A program made the translations under genes and the position numbers. A stretch of DNA of 20,545 nucleotides, from the NCBI GenBank assembly GCA_938008595.1, contig CALLKD010000054.1:1-20545 (forward strand), read 5' to 3'. Numbering within the stretch: the first letter of the stretch is position 1; each line of letters opens with the position of its first letter. The notes beneath the pieces are model-generated. The model was given only the letters and a program-made list of their open reading frames with translations, was not told the origin of the DNA and ran no database searches. Origin of the DNA: an uncultured bacterium. Its GTDB lineage: Bacteria > Patescibacteriota > Minisyncoccia > Phycocordibacterales > Phycocordibacteraceae. Of this stretch, positions 5,718 through 13,729 are shown one piece after another.

Positions 5718-7901
5718 TTACTCCATGTAGAGTTTTTGTGTCTTTTGTAGTACGAGTGCTTCAAGTGCGGGGTAGTGAGAAAGGGTAGGGTCTGTAGTTA
5801 TGAGGCGTGTACTTTCAGTACGAGCGGCCTCGACAAGCTTTATGTTCTTTATCGCCTCCATGGCAATATCTGAGACACCCCATTGCTTGGTGCCAGAAAG
5901 TTCACCTGCGCCACGTAAGGTGAGGTCATACTCAGCAAGCTCAAAGCCATCCTTGGCAGTGGTGAGAGCCTGTAATCGGTCCTTTGTTGCAGGTCCATAT
6001 GATTCGGGGAGTACAAAACAATATGCCTGATTATTTGAACGAATAACGCGCCCCCGTAGCTGGTGTAGTTGTGATAGCCCAAAGCGCTCAGCACCTTCAA
6101 TTAAGATAACGGTTGCGTTTGGAACGTTAACACCAACCTCAACCACCGATGTGGCAACCAGAATGTCTGTTGCACCAGTTTCAAAGAGTTTCATAGACTT
6201 CTCTTTTTCAGCAGGTGTCATCTTGCTGTGCAAAATACCGATGCGTGCAGTAGGCAAGACATCACGCTGTAGTCGCGCCGCCTCAGCCTTTACCGAGCGA
6301 GCTTGTACGGCAAGTTCCTTACTTGGATCAGGCTCGTCAATGCGTGGGCAAATAATATATACTTGCCGCCCTTGGCTAAGCTCCTGTCGTACACGCTCGT
6401 AGCCGAGCTCACGTTTCTCCGGACCAAGAATTTCAGTAATGATTGGTTTACGACCCACGGGCATTTGATCAAGAAGGGAAAGATCAAGGTCGCCATATAT
6501 GGTGAGTGCAAGCGTGCGTGGTATCGGCGTTGCCGTCATTGAAAGCAGGTGTGGAGAAATTGCATGCTTCTTAGAAAGCTTTTGTCGGTGTGCCTTACCA
6601 AAGCGATGCTGCTCATCAATGATGGCATAGGCGAGGTTTTGAAACTCAAGGGATTTGTATATAAGGGCATGGGTACCAATAACAATAGGTATCTCGCCGT
6701 TCTTTACCCACTTGGTAAACTGCGCGCGCGACACCTTTGCAGACTCTTCATAGGGAACCTTGGAAGGAAACTTTCTACACTCACTTCCTGTCATAAGACC
6801 AATAGGGATAGGGTGATCCTTAAAGTACGACACAAAGGTAGAGAAATGTTGCTTGGCAAGTATTTCAGTAGGGCACATGTAGGCAACCTGCAGGGTGCCT
6901 GACTTTCTGCCTGGCGGGTATGAGGTTGCCACCATGTATGCCGTCGCTGCGGCAACGGCGGTCTTTCCACTCCCCACATCTCCTTCAAGGAGTCTTCGCA
7001 TGGGATGTGCGTTTTCAAAATCAGACACAATGCTTTCAATCGCTCTTGATTGCGCTCCTGTTGGTGGGAAGGGGAATGAGTCTATAAAGGTCTGGAGTGT
7101 TTTTCTATCAACTGACACCGGGAGAGACTTCTCCTTTACTGCTTCACTACGCTCACGTGCTACTGCCAGCTGAATGGTAAACACTTCTTCAAAGGCAAAG
7201 CGCTTTCGTGCAGCCTGTGCATCTGCTTCCTTCTTTGGTGCGTGTATCCATACGAGTGCTGTCTGAAGTGATGGCAGGTTATACCGCGTGAGTATGTCAG
7301 AAGGAATAGGGTCTTCCAGTGCTTCGTGTGCGTGTAGTTCAAAGAGGCGCTTCTGTGCGTGGAGAAACCATAAGGAGGACACCCCTTTGCTCTCGGGATA
7401 GATACCAAAGAGTGCGTCTTCCACAATAGACGTGACGTCTCCCTCGACAGAGGTTTGAGTAAAGAGACTTTCATGTACGTTCTCTGGATCTATGGGTGAG
7501 CGGTCAATCTCAGGATTGGCGAGATATATCTTTGCACCAGTACCTGCAATCTTTCCGGTAGCTTTTACCACCATGCCATCGGTGAGCATCTTTGCCATGT
7601 AGGGCTGGGAGAACCACATGAGTTTTATTTTTCCTGAAGCGTCTTCAAGCCACGCTTCTGCTAGCGGGCGGCGTGTCTTCCATGCCTTGCGTACTTCTGG
7701 TGTACGTATGGTTCCGTATAAGGTTACCTCTGCTCCTTTGGTTACGCTTGCCACAGTACCTGAAGGTCCTGCTGCCTCATATCGCGCAGGGAAGTGATAT
7801 AGAAGGTCACGTACGGTATGGAGATTGAGTCTAAGTAGTGCTGCCTTTTGGTCAGCCTTTAGACGGGTGAAATACGTGGTAATGGGGTCGCTCGGGGCCA
7901 T
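5718..7901 (-). CDS. recG: ATP-dependent DNA helicase RecG
   Basis: RecG remodels stalled replication forks and branched DNA. With the ATG at 7901 the product is 727 residues: an N-terminal DLLYHFPARYE block, an OB-fold wedge (about 55-150), Walker A GDVGSGKT (307-314), DEQH box in IIDEQHRFG (429-432), motif III SMTATPIPRT, and VVEVGVNVPNAT plus QLRGRVIRS (motif VI, 614 onward). The C-terminal GAGELSGTKQWG matches the RecG hairpin region (usual form GPGExxGTxQxG). Motif VI normally ends GRVGR; here Ile replaces the second Gly while the Arg is kept. The start at 7901 is preferred over 7952 because TATACT ends 7 nt upstream of it and the family N-terminus begins there. It is divergent from the malic enzyme gene. 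Confidence 0.95.
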   Translation of the reverse strand: MAPSDPITTYFTRLKADQKAALLRLNLHTVRDLLYHFPARYEAAGPSGTVASVTKGAEVTLYGTIRTPEVRKAWKTRRPLAEAWLEDASGKIKLMWFSQPYMAKMLTDGMVVKATGKIAGTGAKIYLANPEIDRSPIDPENVHESLFTQTSVEGDVTSIVEDALFGIYPESKGVSSLWFLHAQKRLFELHAHEALEDPIPSDILTRYNLPSLQTALVWIHAPKKEADAQAARKRFAFEEVFTIQLAVARERSEAVKEKSLPVSVDRKTLQTFIDSFPFPPTGAQSRAIESIVSDFENAHPMRRLLEGDVGSGKTAVAAATAYMVATSYPPGRKSGTLQVAYMCPTEILAKQHFSTFVSYFKDHPIPIGLMTGSECRKFPSKVPYEESAKVSRAQFTKWVKNGEIPIVIGTHALIYKSLEFQNLAYAIIDEQHRFGKAHRQKLSKKHAISPHLLSMTATPIPRTLALTIYGDLDLSLLDQMPVGRKPIITEILGPEKRELGYERVRQELSQGRQVYIICPRIDEPDPSKELAVQARSVKAEAARLQRDVLPTARIGILHSKMTPAEKEKSMKLFETGATDILVATSVVEVGVNVPNATVILIEGAERFGLSQLHQLRGRVIRSNNQAYCFVLPESYGPATKDRLQALTTAKDGFELAEYDLTLRGAGELSGTKQWGVSDIAMEAIKNIKLVEAARTESTRLITTDPTLSHYPALEALVLQKTQKLYME

Positions 7902-7908
7902 GTATCCC

Positions 7909-7914
7909 AGTATA
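7909..7914 (-). promoter_or_regulatory. TATACT -10-like box of recG
   Basis: On the minus strand TATACT ends 7 nt before the ATG at 7901, placing the transcription start at or next to the start codon. It decides the start, since it would sit inside the reading frame if the longer 7952 start were used. Confidence 0.5.
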
Positions 7915-7959
7915 TCCTCATTCTCTTCACTATCCCCGCCCATATCGCTCACATGGGCG

Positions 7960-7965
7960 TATACT
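7960..7965 (+). promoter_or_regulatory. TATACT -10-like box of the malic enzyme gene
   Basis: TATACT ends 8 nt before the ATG at 7974. It favours that start over the in-frame ATG at 7953, which would lie upstream of the transcription start. It is back to back with the recG box, about 45 bp away. Confidence 0.5.
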
Positions 7966-7973
7966 ACTCATCT

Positions 7974-9110
7974 ATGGCTCGCTCTAAGAAAGAAATACTT
8001 GCCGCGTTTCTAAAGACTGGTGCTCGTATTGAAACCAAGGGTACGGTGAAATTAAAGACCAAGGCAGATATCGCCCTCTACTACACCCCAGGTGTGGGAG
8101 CCGTTTCTGAGCATCTTGCCGCACATCCTTCTGATGCGCGCGCTTATTCAGTTAAGAAAAACTCTGTTGCCGTTGTCTCTGATGGCTCTGCCGTACTTGG
8201 ACTTGGAAATATTGGTCCATATGGAGCACTGCCGGTAATGGAAGGAAAAGCGCTTATATTCAAACAAATGGCAAACGTTGATGCCTGGCCTATTGTGCTC
8301 GACACACAAGATCCTGAGGAGATTATTCGAGTGGTACGTGCAATTGCTCCGTCGTTTGGGGGAATTAATCTTGAGGACATTGCTGCACCACAATGTTTCC
8401 AAATTGAAGAGGCGCTCGTGAAAGAACTCGACATTCCCGTCATGCATGACGATCAGCATGGTACCGCAATTGTGGTACTTGCGGGGCTCATTAACGCCGC
8501 TACCGTTGTGAAGAAAAACATAAAAAAACTTAGGGTAGTTATCTCCGGCGCAGGTGCTGCTGGTACGGCGGTTGCAATGCTCCTTCGTGCGTACGGTATA
8601 GCAGACATCATTGTGCTTGATAGGGCGGGGGCACTCTACACCGGGCGAGAAGGATTACAAGGACCCAAGGCACTACTTGCAAAGAACACGAATCCGAGAA
8701 AGGTTCGGGGAGATCTTGTTACCGTGCTTCCTGGTAGCGATGTCTTCATTGGTGTTTCAGGTGCAGGCATACTTTCCCCAGAGCATGTTCAAAGTATGAG
8801 CAAGAATGCAATTGTATTTGCGCTTGCTAACCCTGTGCCTGAAATAATGCCTGACGTAGCGCGTGCTGCAGGAGCTGCTGTTGTTGCCACTGGTCGCTCT
8901 GATTTTCCTAACCAGATTAATAACGCGCTTGTGTTCCCAGGAGTATTTAGAGGGGCGTTTGATAACAAGGTTCAAACTATAACTGAGGAGATAAAGCTTC
9001 GTGTTGCAAAGGCACTCGCAAAGCTTGTAGAAAAACCAACACCAACGATGATTATTCCTGACATCCTCGATCGTCGTGTGGTACCAACCGTTGCTAAGGC
9101 AGTGCGGTAG
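7974..9110 (+). CDS. NAD(P)-dependent malic enzyme (oxaloacetate-decarboxylating)
   Basis: Converts malate to pyruvate and CO2 with reduction of NAD(P). The 378-residue product is the short bacterial form without the phosphotransacetylase domain of MaeB. Visible motifs: YYTPGVG (36-42) with the catalytic Tyr, EGKALIFKQMANVDAWPIVLDT (90-111) with the catalytic Lys, the metal-binding LEDIAAP (133-139), HDDQHGTA (158-165), the Rossmann loop GAGAAG (192-197), and ANPVPEI and NNALVFPG near the C-terminus. Cofactor choice cannot be read with confidence: the residue after the second strand is Asp (VLDRAG), which tends to favour NAD. A pyruvate kinase gene lies 800 nt downstream, so two routes to pyruvate are near each other. 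Confidence 0.93.
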   Translation: MARSKKEILAAFLKTGARIETKGTVKLKTKADIALYYTPGVGAVSEHLAAHPSDARAYSVKKNSVAVVSDGSAVLGLGNIGPYGALPVMEGKALIFKQMANVDAWPIVLDTQDPEEIIRVVRAIAPSFGGINLEDIAAPQCFQIEEALVKELDIPVMHDDQHGTAIVVLAGLINAATVVKKNIKKLRVVISGAGAAGTAVAMLLRAYGIADIIVLDRAGALYTGREGLQGPKALLAKNTNPRKVRGDLVTVLPGSDVFIGVSGAGILSPEHVQSMSKNAIVFALANPVPEIMPDVARAAGAAVVATGRSDFPNQINNALVFPGVFRGAFDNKVQTITEEIKLRVAKALAKLVEKPTPTMIIPDILDRRVVPTVAKAVR

Positions 9111-9111
9111 G

Positions 9112-9117
9112 TATAAT
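9112..9117 (+). promoter_or_regulatory. TATAAT box of the 9124 gene
   Basis: A consensus TATAAT begins 2 nt after the malic enzyme stop and ends 6 nt before the next ATG, so transcription would start at the A of the start codon. This is one of the clearest leaderless arrangements in the window. Confidence 0.6.
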
Positions 9118-9123
9118 AGAACT

Positions 9124-9564
9124 ATGCTTCGTAAAGAGATTCTCATCCGCATCAGTAATGGATACAAATACACTCTTACCATTCCTGATCGTTTCTATCC
9201 CTTCAGGTCAGAAATAGAAGGGCAGTGGGTGCGGGGTATACGGTCATATAACCAAGCAGTGCTTAACTACCAAAAGAGGGTTAATGCTGCTACCGGTATT
9301 GGTATGCGTCTTGGTACGTACCGACAGCTATTTCATCTTGTAGGTTCCATAATCGCTATTGTCGTTGCAACCTTACTTTCACGAAGAGTCTTTGGTAGCG
9401 ATATAGCACTCTACACACTCCTTGCTGCCGTAGTTATCTTTATTTCATATCAGGAGTTCTCACTGCATCCTCGAGAATACAGCCAGCACTGGCAGAAGGG
9501 TATTGCTGATTGGGTGGTGTGGTTTTCTCCTATCTTTGTCTACATCTTTTATTTTGTGCGGTAG
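9124..9564 (+). CDS. Small membrane protein of unknown function, 146 residues
   Basis: I do not recognise a family. The N-terminal 65 residues are soluble and basic (SNGYKYTLTIPDRFYPFRSE, then a helical NQAVLNYQKRV). Three membrane segments follow at about 69-86, 93-110 and 128-144, separated by short loops (RRVFGSD; HPREYSQHWQKG). It ends in FYFVR at the membrane face. The start at 9124 is set by the TATAAT directly upstream; the frame extends to 9076 inside the malic enzyme gene but that part is not needed. The next gene begins 50 nt later. Confidence 0.75.
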   Translation: MLRKEILIRISNGYKYTLTIPDRFYPFRSEIEGQWVRGIRSYNQAVLNYQKRVNAATGIGMRLGTYRQLFHLVGSIIAIVVATLLSRRVFGSDIALYTLLAAVVIFISYQEFSLHPREYSQHWQKGIADWVVWFSPIFVYIFYFVR

Positions 9565-9582
9565 GTGCTTTTTTGAGACGTG

Positions 9583-9610
9583 TATACTTTCTCTAGGTAG
9601 TTTGCAGGAG
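9583..9610 (+). promoter_or_regulatory. TATACT box and Shine-Dalgarno of the 9614 gene
   Basis: TATACT (9583-9588) would start transcription near 9595, giving a leader of about 19 nt that contains AGGAG (9606-9610) 3 nt before ATG 9614 and 6 nt before ATG 9617. It shows that this genome also uses ordinary SD leaders. Confidence 0.45.
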
Positions 9611-9613
9611 AGA

Positions 9614-9826
9614 ATGATGTCGGAAGATCCAGTTCTTTTCCGGGTGCTTCTTAGGAAGCCTCCACCCCAAACGGGAAATGTTATCCCGCTTTTCAGAAAG
9701 CCAAGAGTAAATATCCTTACGGGAATGGCCGAGGTGTATTTTGAGCGGGAAGATATTACCCGTATGGGAAAAGGAATAAGAATAAAAGTGAGACAAGGAG
9801 AGGTCTTTGATCCATATGTACATTGA
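9614..9826 (+). CDS. Small hypothetical protein, 70 residues
   Basis: A short soluble protein beginning MMSEDPVLFRVLLRKPPP and rich in basic and beta-prone residues (NILTGMAEVYFERED, GIRIKVRQGEVFDPYVH). No family is recognised. Support comes from the AGGAG in front, an upstream TATACT, sensible composition and a strong terminator starting right at the stop codon. The start may be either of the two adjacent ATGs. Confidence 0.6.
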   Translation: MMSEDPVLFRVLLRKPPPQTGNVIPLFRKPRVNILTGMAEVYFEREDITRMGKGIRIKVRQGEVFDPYVH

Positions 9827-9848
9827 AGGACCCGAAAGGGTCCTTCTT
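9825..9848 (+). terminator. Rho-independent terminator after the 9614 gene
   Basis: Perfect 9-bp stem GAAGGACCC / GGGTCCTTC closed by a GAAA tetraloop and followed by TT. The left arm begins inside the stop codon of the 70-residue protein. Confidence 0.75.
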
Positions 9849-9906
9849 ACTAGATACCTGCACCTCACCTACAATGCAGTATCAGGGCATTTTTAAAGTT
9901 CTGTGG

Positions 9907-9912
9907 TAGTGT
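9907..9912 (+). promoter_or_regulatory. TAGTGT -10-like box of pyruvate kinase
   Basis: TAGTGT ends 8 nt before the ATG at 9921. It is a weaker match than the others; the in-frame GTG at 9903 would lie upstream of the transcription start and is therefore disfavoured. Confidence 0.35.
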
Positions 9913-9920
9913 ATTCACTT

Positions 9921-11348
9921 ATGAAAAATTCCCAGTCTGCCGCACACATTACCCGCCAAACCAAAATCGTCGCTACCATTGGTAGAGCAAGCGAGAGTAA
10001 GGAAATGCTCACTGAGCTCGTAAAGAACGGCCTAAACGTTGTGCGTATGAACATGTCGCATGGAGACCACGCAGAGCATGCGGCAAAGATCACCCGCATT
10101 CGTGAAGTAAACAAAGAACTAGGTGCACATGTGGCAGTGCTGGTTGATCTTGCTGGCCCTAAGATCCGCATTGGGGATATCTCCACAGACACCATCAATC
10201 TTGTTGCGGGAAAGAAAATAACGCTCACCACGGAGAAGGTAATGGGAACGGTCTCCCGTGTGTACGTAAACTATCCAAAGCTTCCTAAGGAGGTAAAGAA
10301 GGGAGGAGTGATAATGCTAAACGATGGTAAGCAGAAACTTGTAGTGGAGTCTATTTCTGGAAACGACATTGTATGTCGTATTGAAGTAGGGGGAGAGATT
10401 CGTGGAAGACGGGGAGTGAACGTACCAGGTGCGTACCTTTCTGTTTCTGCAATTACCCCAAAGGATAAGAAGGACATTGATTTTGCGGTGGCACAAAAGG
10501 CAGACTTTGTTGCTATCTCATTTGTACGTACTGAAAAGGATATTCAGATGCTTAAAAAGATTCTTGCAAACAAGAGCTGGCAGCCACGTATCATTGCAAA
10601 GATTGAAACAGAAGAGTCTATTGAATGTTTTGATGAGATCTTGAATCTCGTAGACGGGGTGATGGTAGCCCGTGGTGACTTGGCCGTTGAAGTTCCAAAG
10701 GAGCGCGTGCCAGCACTACAGAAGAAGATTATCCGTAAGGCAAACGAAGCGGGTAAGTTCACTATTACCGCAACACAAATGCTTTCAAGCATGACCACAA
10801 GTCCAGTACCAACACGTGCAGAAGTGTCTGACGTCGCGAATGCAATCTTCGATGGAACTGATGCCGTAATGCTTTCAGAGGAGTCTGCGATGGGGGACTA
10901 CCCCGTTGAAGCGGTTGCTACCATGCGTGCAATTTGTGAAGCAAATGACATGGTGAATGACCCTCGTCATGAGTACGTACACTTTGACCATGCTCGCCAC
11001 GGTCTGCCTAAGGCTGCCGTAGAGCTCGCAAAGACACTTGGTGCAAAGGCTATTGTTGCTCTTACTGAAACAGGTTCAACACCGTTTGTTATCTCTCGTT
11101 TCAAAACTAACATTCCTGTTATTGCCCTTACCGACAAGTCACCAAAACTAAACTTCCTTTCACTCGCACATGGAGTTTCATTAATTCCACACGAAGCTAT
11201 TCATTCAATTCCAGAACTACGTACCTCAGTACGTGAAATGGTGAAGAGTGAGGGTGTTGCAAAGAAAGGTGAAAAGATAGTGGTGGTGTCTGGCCTTACC
11301 TTTGGGGTGAGTGGCTCTACCAATATGTTGTTTGTGGAGGAGGTGTAG
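9921..11348 (+). CDS. pyk: Pyruvate kinase
   Basis: Transfers phosphate from phosphoenolpyruvate to ADP, the last ATP-yielding step of glycolysis. The 475-residue product has the N-terminal TKIVATIG, VVRMNMSHGDH (41-51; Arg, Asn and Ser for substrate and K+), DLAGPKIRIG, a B domain at about 70-165, the catalytic KIETEES (227-233) and MVARGDL (248-254), TATQML (about 283-288), TRAEVSDVANAIFDGTDAVMLS, and a C-terminal domain with TETGSTPF. Small departures from the usual signature: QMLSSM for QMLESM, and SEESAMGDYP for SGETAxGxYP. These are not at the phosphoryl-transfer residues, so activity is expected. It is monocistronic as far as seen. Confidence 0.96.
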   Translation: MKNSQSAAHITRQTKIVATIGRASESKEMLTELVKNGLNVVRMNMSHGDHAEHAAKITRIREVNKELGAHVAVLVDLAGPKIRIGDISTDTINLVAGKKITLTTEKVMGTVSRVYVNYPKLPKEVKKGGVIMLNDGKQKLVVESISGNDIVCRIEVGGEIRGRRGVNVPGAYLSVSAITPKDKKDIDFAVAQKADFVAISFVRTEKDIQMLKKILANKSWQPRIIAKIETEESIECFDEILNLVDGVMVARGDLAVEVPKERVPALQKKIIRKANEAGKFTITATQMLSSMTTSPVPTRAEVSDVANAIFDGTDAVMLSEESAMGDYPVEAVATMRAICEANDMVNDPRHEYVHFDHARHGLPKAAVELAKTLGAKAIVALTETGSTPFVISRFKTNIPVIALTDKSPKLNFLSLAHGVSLIPHEAIHSIPELRTSVREMVKSEGVAKKGEKIVVVSGLTFGVSGSTNMLFVEEV

Positions 11349-11516
11349 ATACGAACATTTCCGTTTGTGATGTGTGTGCATGTTCCTTTCTTTGTCCAGA
11401 AACACTTCTACTAGTGTTGGTGCTCTATAGTGTGCGGTGTTGGAAAACCACGATACCCATTGCTCTTCACAACGAACTCGAGAATTTATAAAACGATGAG
11501 AGTCGGACGGAGCCAA

Positions 11517-11753
11517 TTAGAGTAAAATCTGCAGGATTGCAACGAACGCGATAACGGTCCAAACAATATTCAGAACGCCGGGTTGATATGTCTTCTTATA
11601 AAAGGAGACCGCGACGATACCCAGTGCTCCAGATCCATTGAGGGCCTGATACCAAAGATTTGTGGGTTCAAGTATAGAAAAACTGACTAGAGCGTACGCC
11701 AATACAATAGCGACAGCCCCATACCATCCGAACAGTTCAATTAACCTATCCAT
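11517..11753 (-). CDS. Small membrane protein of the CBU_0592 type
   Basis: A 78-79 residue integral membrane protein. The pattern ELFGWYGAVAIVLAYALVSF, then LWYQALNGSGALGIVAVSFYK and VLNIVWTVIAFVAIL matches the small widespread family annotated from Coxiella CBU_0592: a G-W-x-G start, a Y-Q-x-x-N-x-x-G middle and an N-x-x-W end, with three short hydrophobic stretches. Function is unknown. Two ATGs are adjacent (11756 and 11753); the second is preferred because TAGTAT (11765-11760) ends 6 nt before it. The 168 nt between its stop and the pyruvate kinase stop show no clear terminator. Confidence 0.75.
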   Translation of the reverse strand: MDRLIELFGWYGAVAIVLAYALVSFSILEPTNLWYQALNGSGALGIVAVSFYKKTYQPGVLNIVWTVIAFVAILQILL

Positions 11754-11759
11754 CATTCA

Positions 11760-11765
11760 ATACTA
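11760..11765 (-). promoter_or_regulatory. TAGTAT -10-like box of the CBU_0592-type gene
   Basis: On the minus strand TAGTAT ends 6 nt before the second ATG (11753), the same spacing as at pilN, pilB and the 9124 gene. Confidence 0.4.
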
Positions 11766-11820
11766 ACACTCAAATTCAAGTCTAAGGGCAACGAACGTTA
11801 AACACTTATGCTCAAGCGGG

Positions 11821-11907
11821 CGGAGACGGAGGGATTCGAACCCTCGGAGGGAATTACCCCTCGCCTCGTTAGCAGTGAGGTACTTTCGACCACTCAGCCA
11901 CGTCTCC
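11821..11907 (-). tRNA. tRNA-Ser with anticodon GCU
   Basis: An 87-nt class II tRNA on the minus strand: acceptor GGAGACG / CGTCTCC, D stem GCT/AGT, anticodon loop CTGCTAA (anticodon GCU, reads AGC/AGU), long variable arm (GAGGG ... CCCTC), T arm GAGGG TTCGAAT CCCTC, discriminator G. The CCA end is not encoded. The anticodon stem CCTCA / CGAGG has an A-C mismatch at its loop-proximal pair (31-39). Confidence 0.93.
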
Positions 11908-11947
11908 TTATATGGTCACTATATGCTAAGTAGGGCATCTCTTCAAA

Positions 11948-12562
11948 TCAGGCAGAAGTGGCAAGCGCTACACCATATATATGTATAGCTCCTGCAGCCT
12001 GGAGCGTACGTAGAGCTTCATGTAGGGTACTGCCGGTGGTAACCACATCATCCACTACGATATAGGTATGGTGTGGGTCTATGGAACCCTGTACTTGAAA
12101 GGCGTGGTGTAGGTTTGCTCTCCGCTCTCTTCCCGAAAGGGTGGTTTGTGGGAGAGTGTCACGAACACGCATTAGAAGGGTGGTGTCACTACGCTCACCC
12201 ATAAGAGCTTTGCGCACAACACTCTCTACTTGGTTATGGCCTCGCGCTCTTTTGCGAGCTCTTGAAAGGGGAAGGGGAATAATAATGGGTGACTTCTCGG
12301 GGAGTGTGCAGAGGTATTCTTGAAGCACTGCTCCTAAGAGTTGTATTGCCCGACCGTTCCTATGAAACTTTGCTTCGAGGATACACATCTTCACTTCTGC
12401 ATCAGTATAGGGAAGGAGTGTGGTGATGGTGTACTCACTTGAAAGTCTGCTTCTCTGTATGTGCATCTTGGCTACAAAGTCCTCTTGGATAATTGCATCA
12501 ATAGCTCTCGCGACTTCTCGCTTAGGAAGAAAAAGGTCCAAAATATAGGACAGAAGCAACAT
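11948..12562 (-). CDS. comF: ComF-family phosphoribosyltransferase-like protein
   Basis: ComF-type proteins are needed for uptake of single-stranded DNA in natural transformation, possibly with the ComFA/PriA helicase machinery. The 204-residue product has the family blocks PLPLSRARKRARGHNQ (96-111), LPQTTLSGRERRANLHHAF (137-155) and the PRPP-binding loop VVDDVVTTGSTL (169-180). It lacks the N-terminal zinc ribbon (CxxC pairs) of many ComF proteins: its first 90 residues contain only two scattered Cys. The start at 12562 is supported by TAGCAT ending 6 nt upstream. It is divergent from pilM across only 23 bp, which ties it to the pilus operon. A metabolic PRTase role cannot be excluded. Confidence 0.88.
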   Translation of the reverse strand: MLLLSYILDLFLPKREVARAIDAIIQEDFVAKMHIQRSRLSSEYTITTLLPYTDAEVKMCILEAKFHRNGRAIQLLGAVLQEYLCTLPEKSPIIIPLPLSRARKRARGHNQVESVVRKALMGERSDTTLLMRVRDTLPQTTLSGRERRANLHHAFQVQGSIDPHHTYIVVDDVVTTGSTLHEALRTLQAAGAIHIYGVALATSA

Positions 12563-12568
12563 GCCCGT

Positions 12569-12578
12569 ATGCTACACT
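12569..12578. promoter_or_regulatory. Shared divergent -10 element of comF and pilM
   Basis: The 10-mer ATGCTACACT contains TACACT on the plus strand (12573-12578, 7 nt before the pilM ATG) and TAGCAT on the minus strand (12574-12569, 6 nt before the comF ATG), sharing the central TA. Each would start transcription at or beside its own start codon. The layout equals that at 2055-2064. Confidence 0.55.
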
Positions 12579-12585
12579 TTTACAT

Positions 12586-13674
12586 ATGGGGTTTTTCTCA
12601 AATTTATTTGGAAAAAAGAAGAGCGTGAGTGTTCTTGGTATTGATGTAGGCTCTTCTTCTTTAAAGGTTGTACAGCTACGGCGTGATGGAGGCACTGCCG
12701 TGCTTGAAACATACGGGGAACTTGCCCTTGGTCCATACGCCGGGAGTGAAGTGGGGCAGGCAACAAACCTTCCTGCAGACACCATTGCAGAATGTTTGCG
12801 GGATCTCTTGCGCGAGTCTTCGGTAACAACCAACGATGCAGGAGTTTCTATTCCTTTTTCACGCTCACTCCTCACCATGGTGGTACTCCCTCGTGGAAAG
12901 ACACCAGAAGAACAGCGCACTATCGTTGAACTTGAAGCACGTAAATATATTCCGGTACCGGTAAGTGAAGTACAGCTCGATTGGTTTATCGTACCTGACG
13001 CTCCTTCAGACGGTGCACCACTTTCAGATAAGGTGCGCGTACTCATTGTTGCCGTACATAACGATGAGTTATCTTTGCTTCAGACCGTAGTGTCTACCTC
13101 AAACCTTGCTACGTCATTCTTTGAGATTGAAATCTTTAGTACGGTTCGCTCTGTGGTGGATGAGCCCGCTGCACCGGTGCTTGTCATTGATATAGGAGCA
13201 TCAGCATCTAAGGTGTATGTGGTTGAACATGGGGTGGTTGCCTTTTCACATAACGTACCAACAGGTGGGCAGGATGTTACCCGCACTATTTCAACAGCGC
13301 ACAATATTCCAATTGCACGAGCAGAGATACTAAAGAAGGAGCAAGGGTTCTCACCGACAACAACTGAATACAGCAAGGAAACCATCACCATGGTGTTCTC
13401 ACGTATCTTCCAAGAATCAAAGCGGGTACTTGCACAGTTTGAAACAGAGAGTGGACGCGCAATTACTGGCGTGGTGCTCACTGGGGGAGGGGCAGTAACC
13501 AAGGATCTTTCTACCTATGCGAATGAGTACTTCAAGATGCCCGTACATATTGCAGACCCCTTTGCAAAAGTACAGGCTCCTGCCTTTATGCGTCCCGTAC
13601 TCTCAGAAATTGGTCCAGAGTTTGCCGTTGCCGTGGGACTTGCCCTTCGTAAGCTTGACGAACTGGCACCATAG
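12586..13674 (+). CDS. pilM: Type IV pilus assembly protein PilM (actin-like ATPase)
   Basis: PilM is the cytoplasmic actin-fold protein that binds the N-terminus of PilN and links the inner-membrane platform to the motor ATPases. The 362-residue product shows the actin/FtsA nucleotide blocks: GIDVGSSSLKVVQL (18-31), VLVIDIGASASKVYVV in the second half, and VVLTGGGA before the C-terminal helix. It has EARKYIPVPVSEVQLDW, the typical PilM segment after the 1C-like domain. Length is normal. It is the first gene of the pilus locus. Confidence 0.94.
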   Translation: MGFFSNLFGKKKSVSVLGIDVGSSSLKVVQLRRDGGTAVLETYGELALGPYAGSEVGQATNLPADTIAECLRDLLRESSVTTNDAGVSIPFSRSLLTMVVLPRGKTPEEQRTIVELEARKYIPVPVSEVQLDWFIVPDAPSDGAPLSDKVRVLIVAVHNDELSLLQTVVSTSNLATSFFEIEIFSTVRSVVDEPAAPVLVIDIGASASKVYVVEHGVVAFSHNVPTGGQDVTRTISTAHNIPIARAEILKKEQGFSPTTTEYSKETITMVFSRIFQESKRVLAQFETESGRAITGVVLTGGGAVTKDLSTYANEYFKMPVHIADPFAKVQAPAFMRPVLSEIGPEFAVAVGLALRKLDELAP

Positions 13675-13717
13675 CTACTCTGTGTATAAACACTACGCAC
13701 TATAGAAAAAAGTAGCG

Positions 13718-13723
13718 TACAAT
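13718..13723 (+). promoter_or_regulatory. TACAAT -10-like box before pilN
   Basis: TACAAT ends 6 nt before the pilN ATG in a 55-nt gap after pilM. It would start a second, leaderless transcript inside the operon. Confidence 0.45.
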
Positions 13724-13729
13724 TCTTGC

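Noticed and set aside
12141..12323. Plus-strand frame within comF
   Set aside because: Antisense to conserved ComF motifs; Arg/Leu-rich shadow frame.
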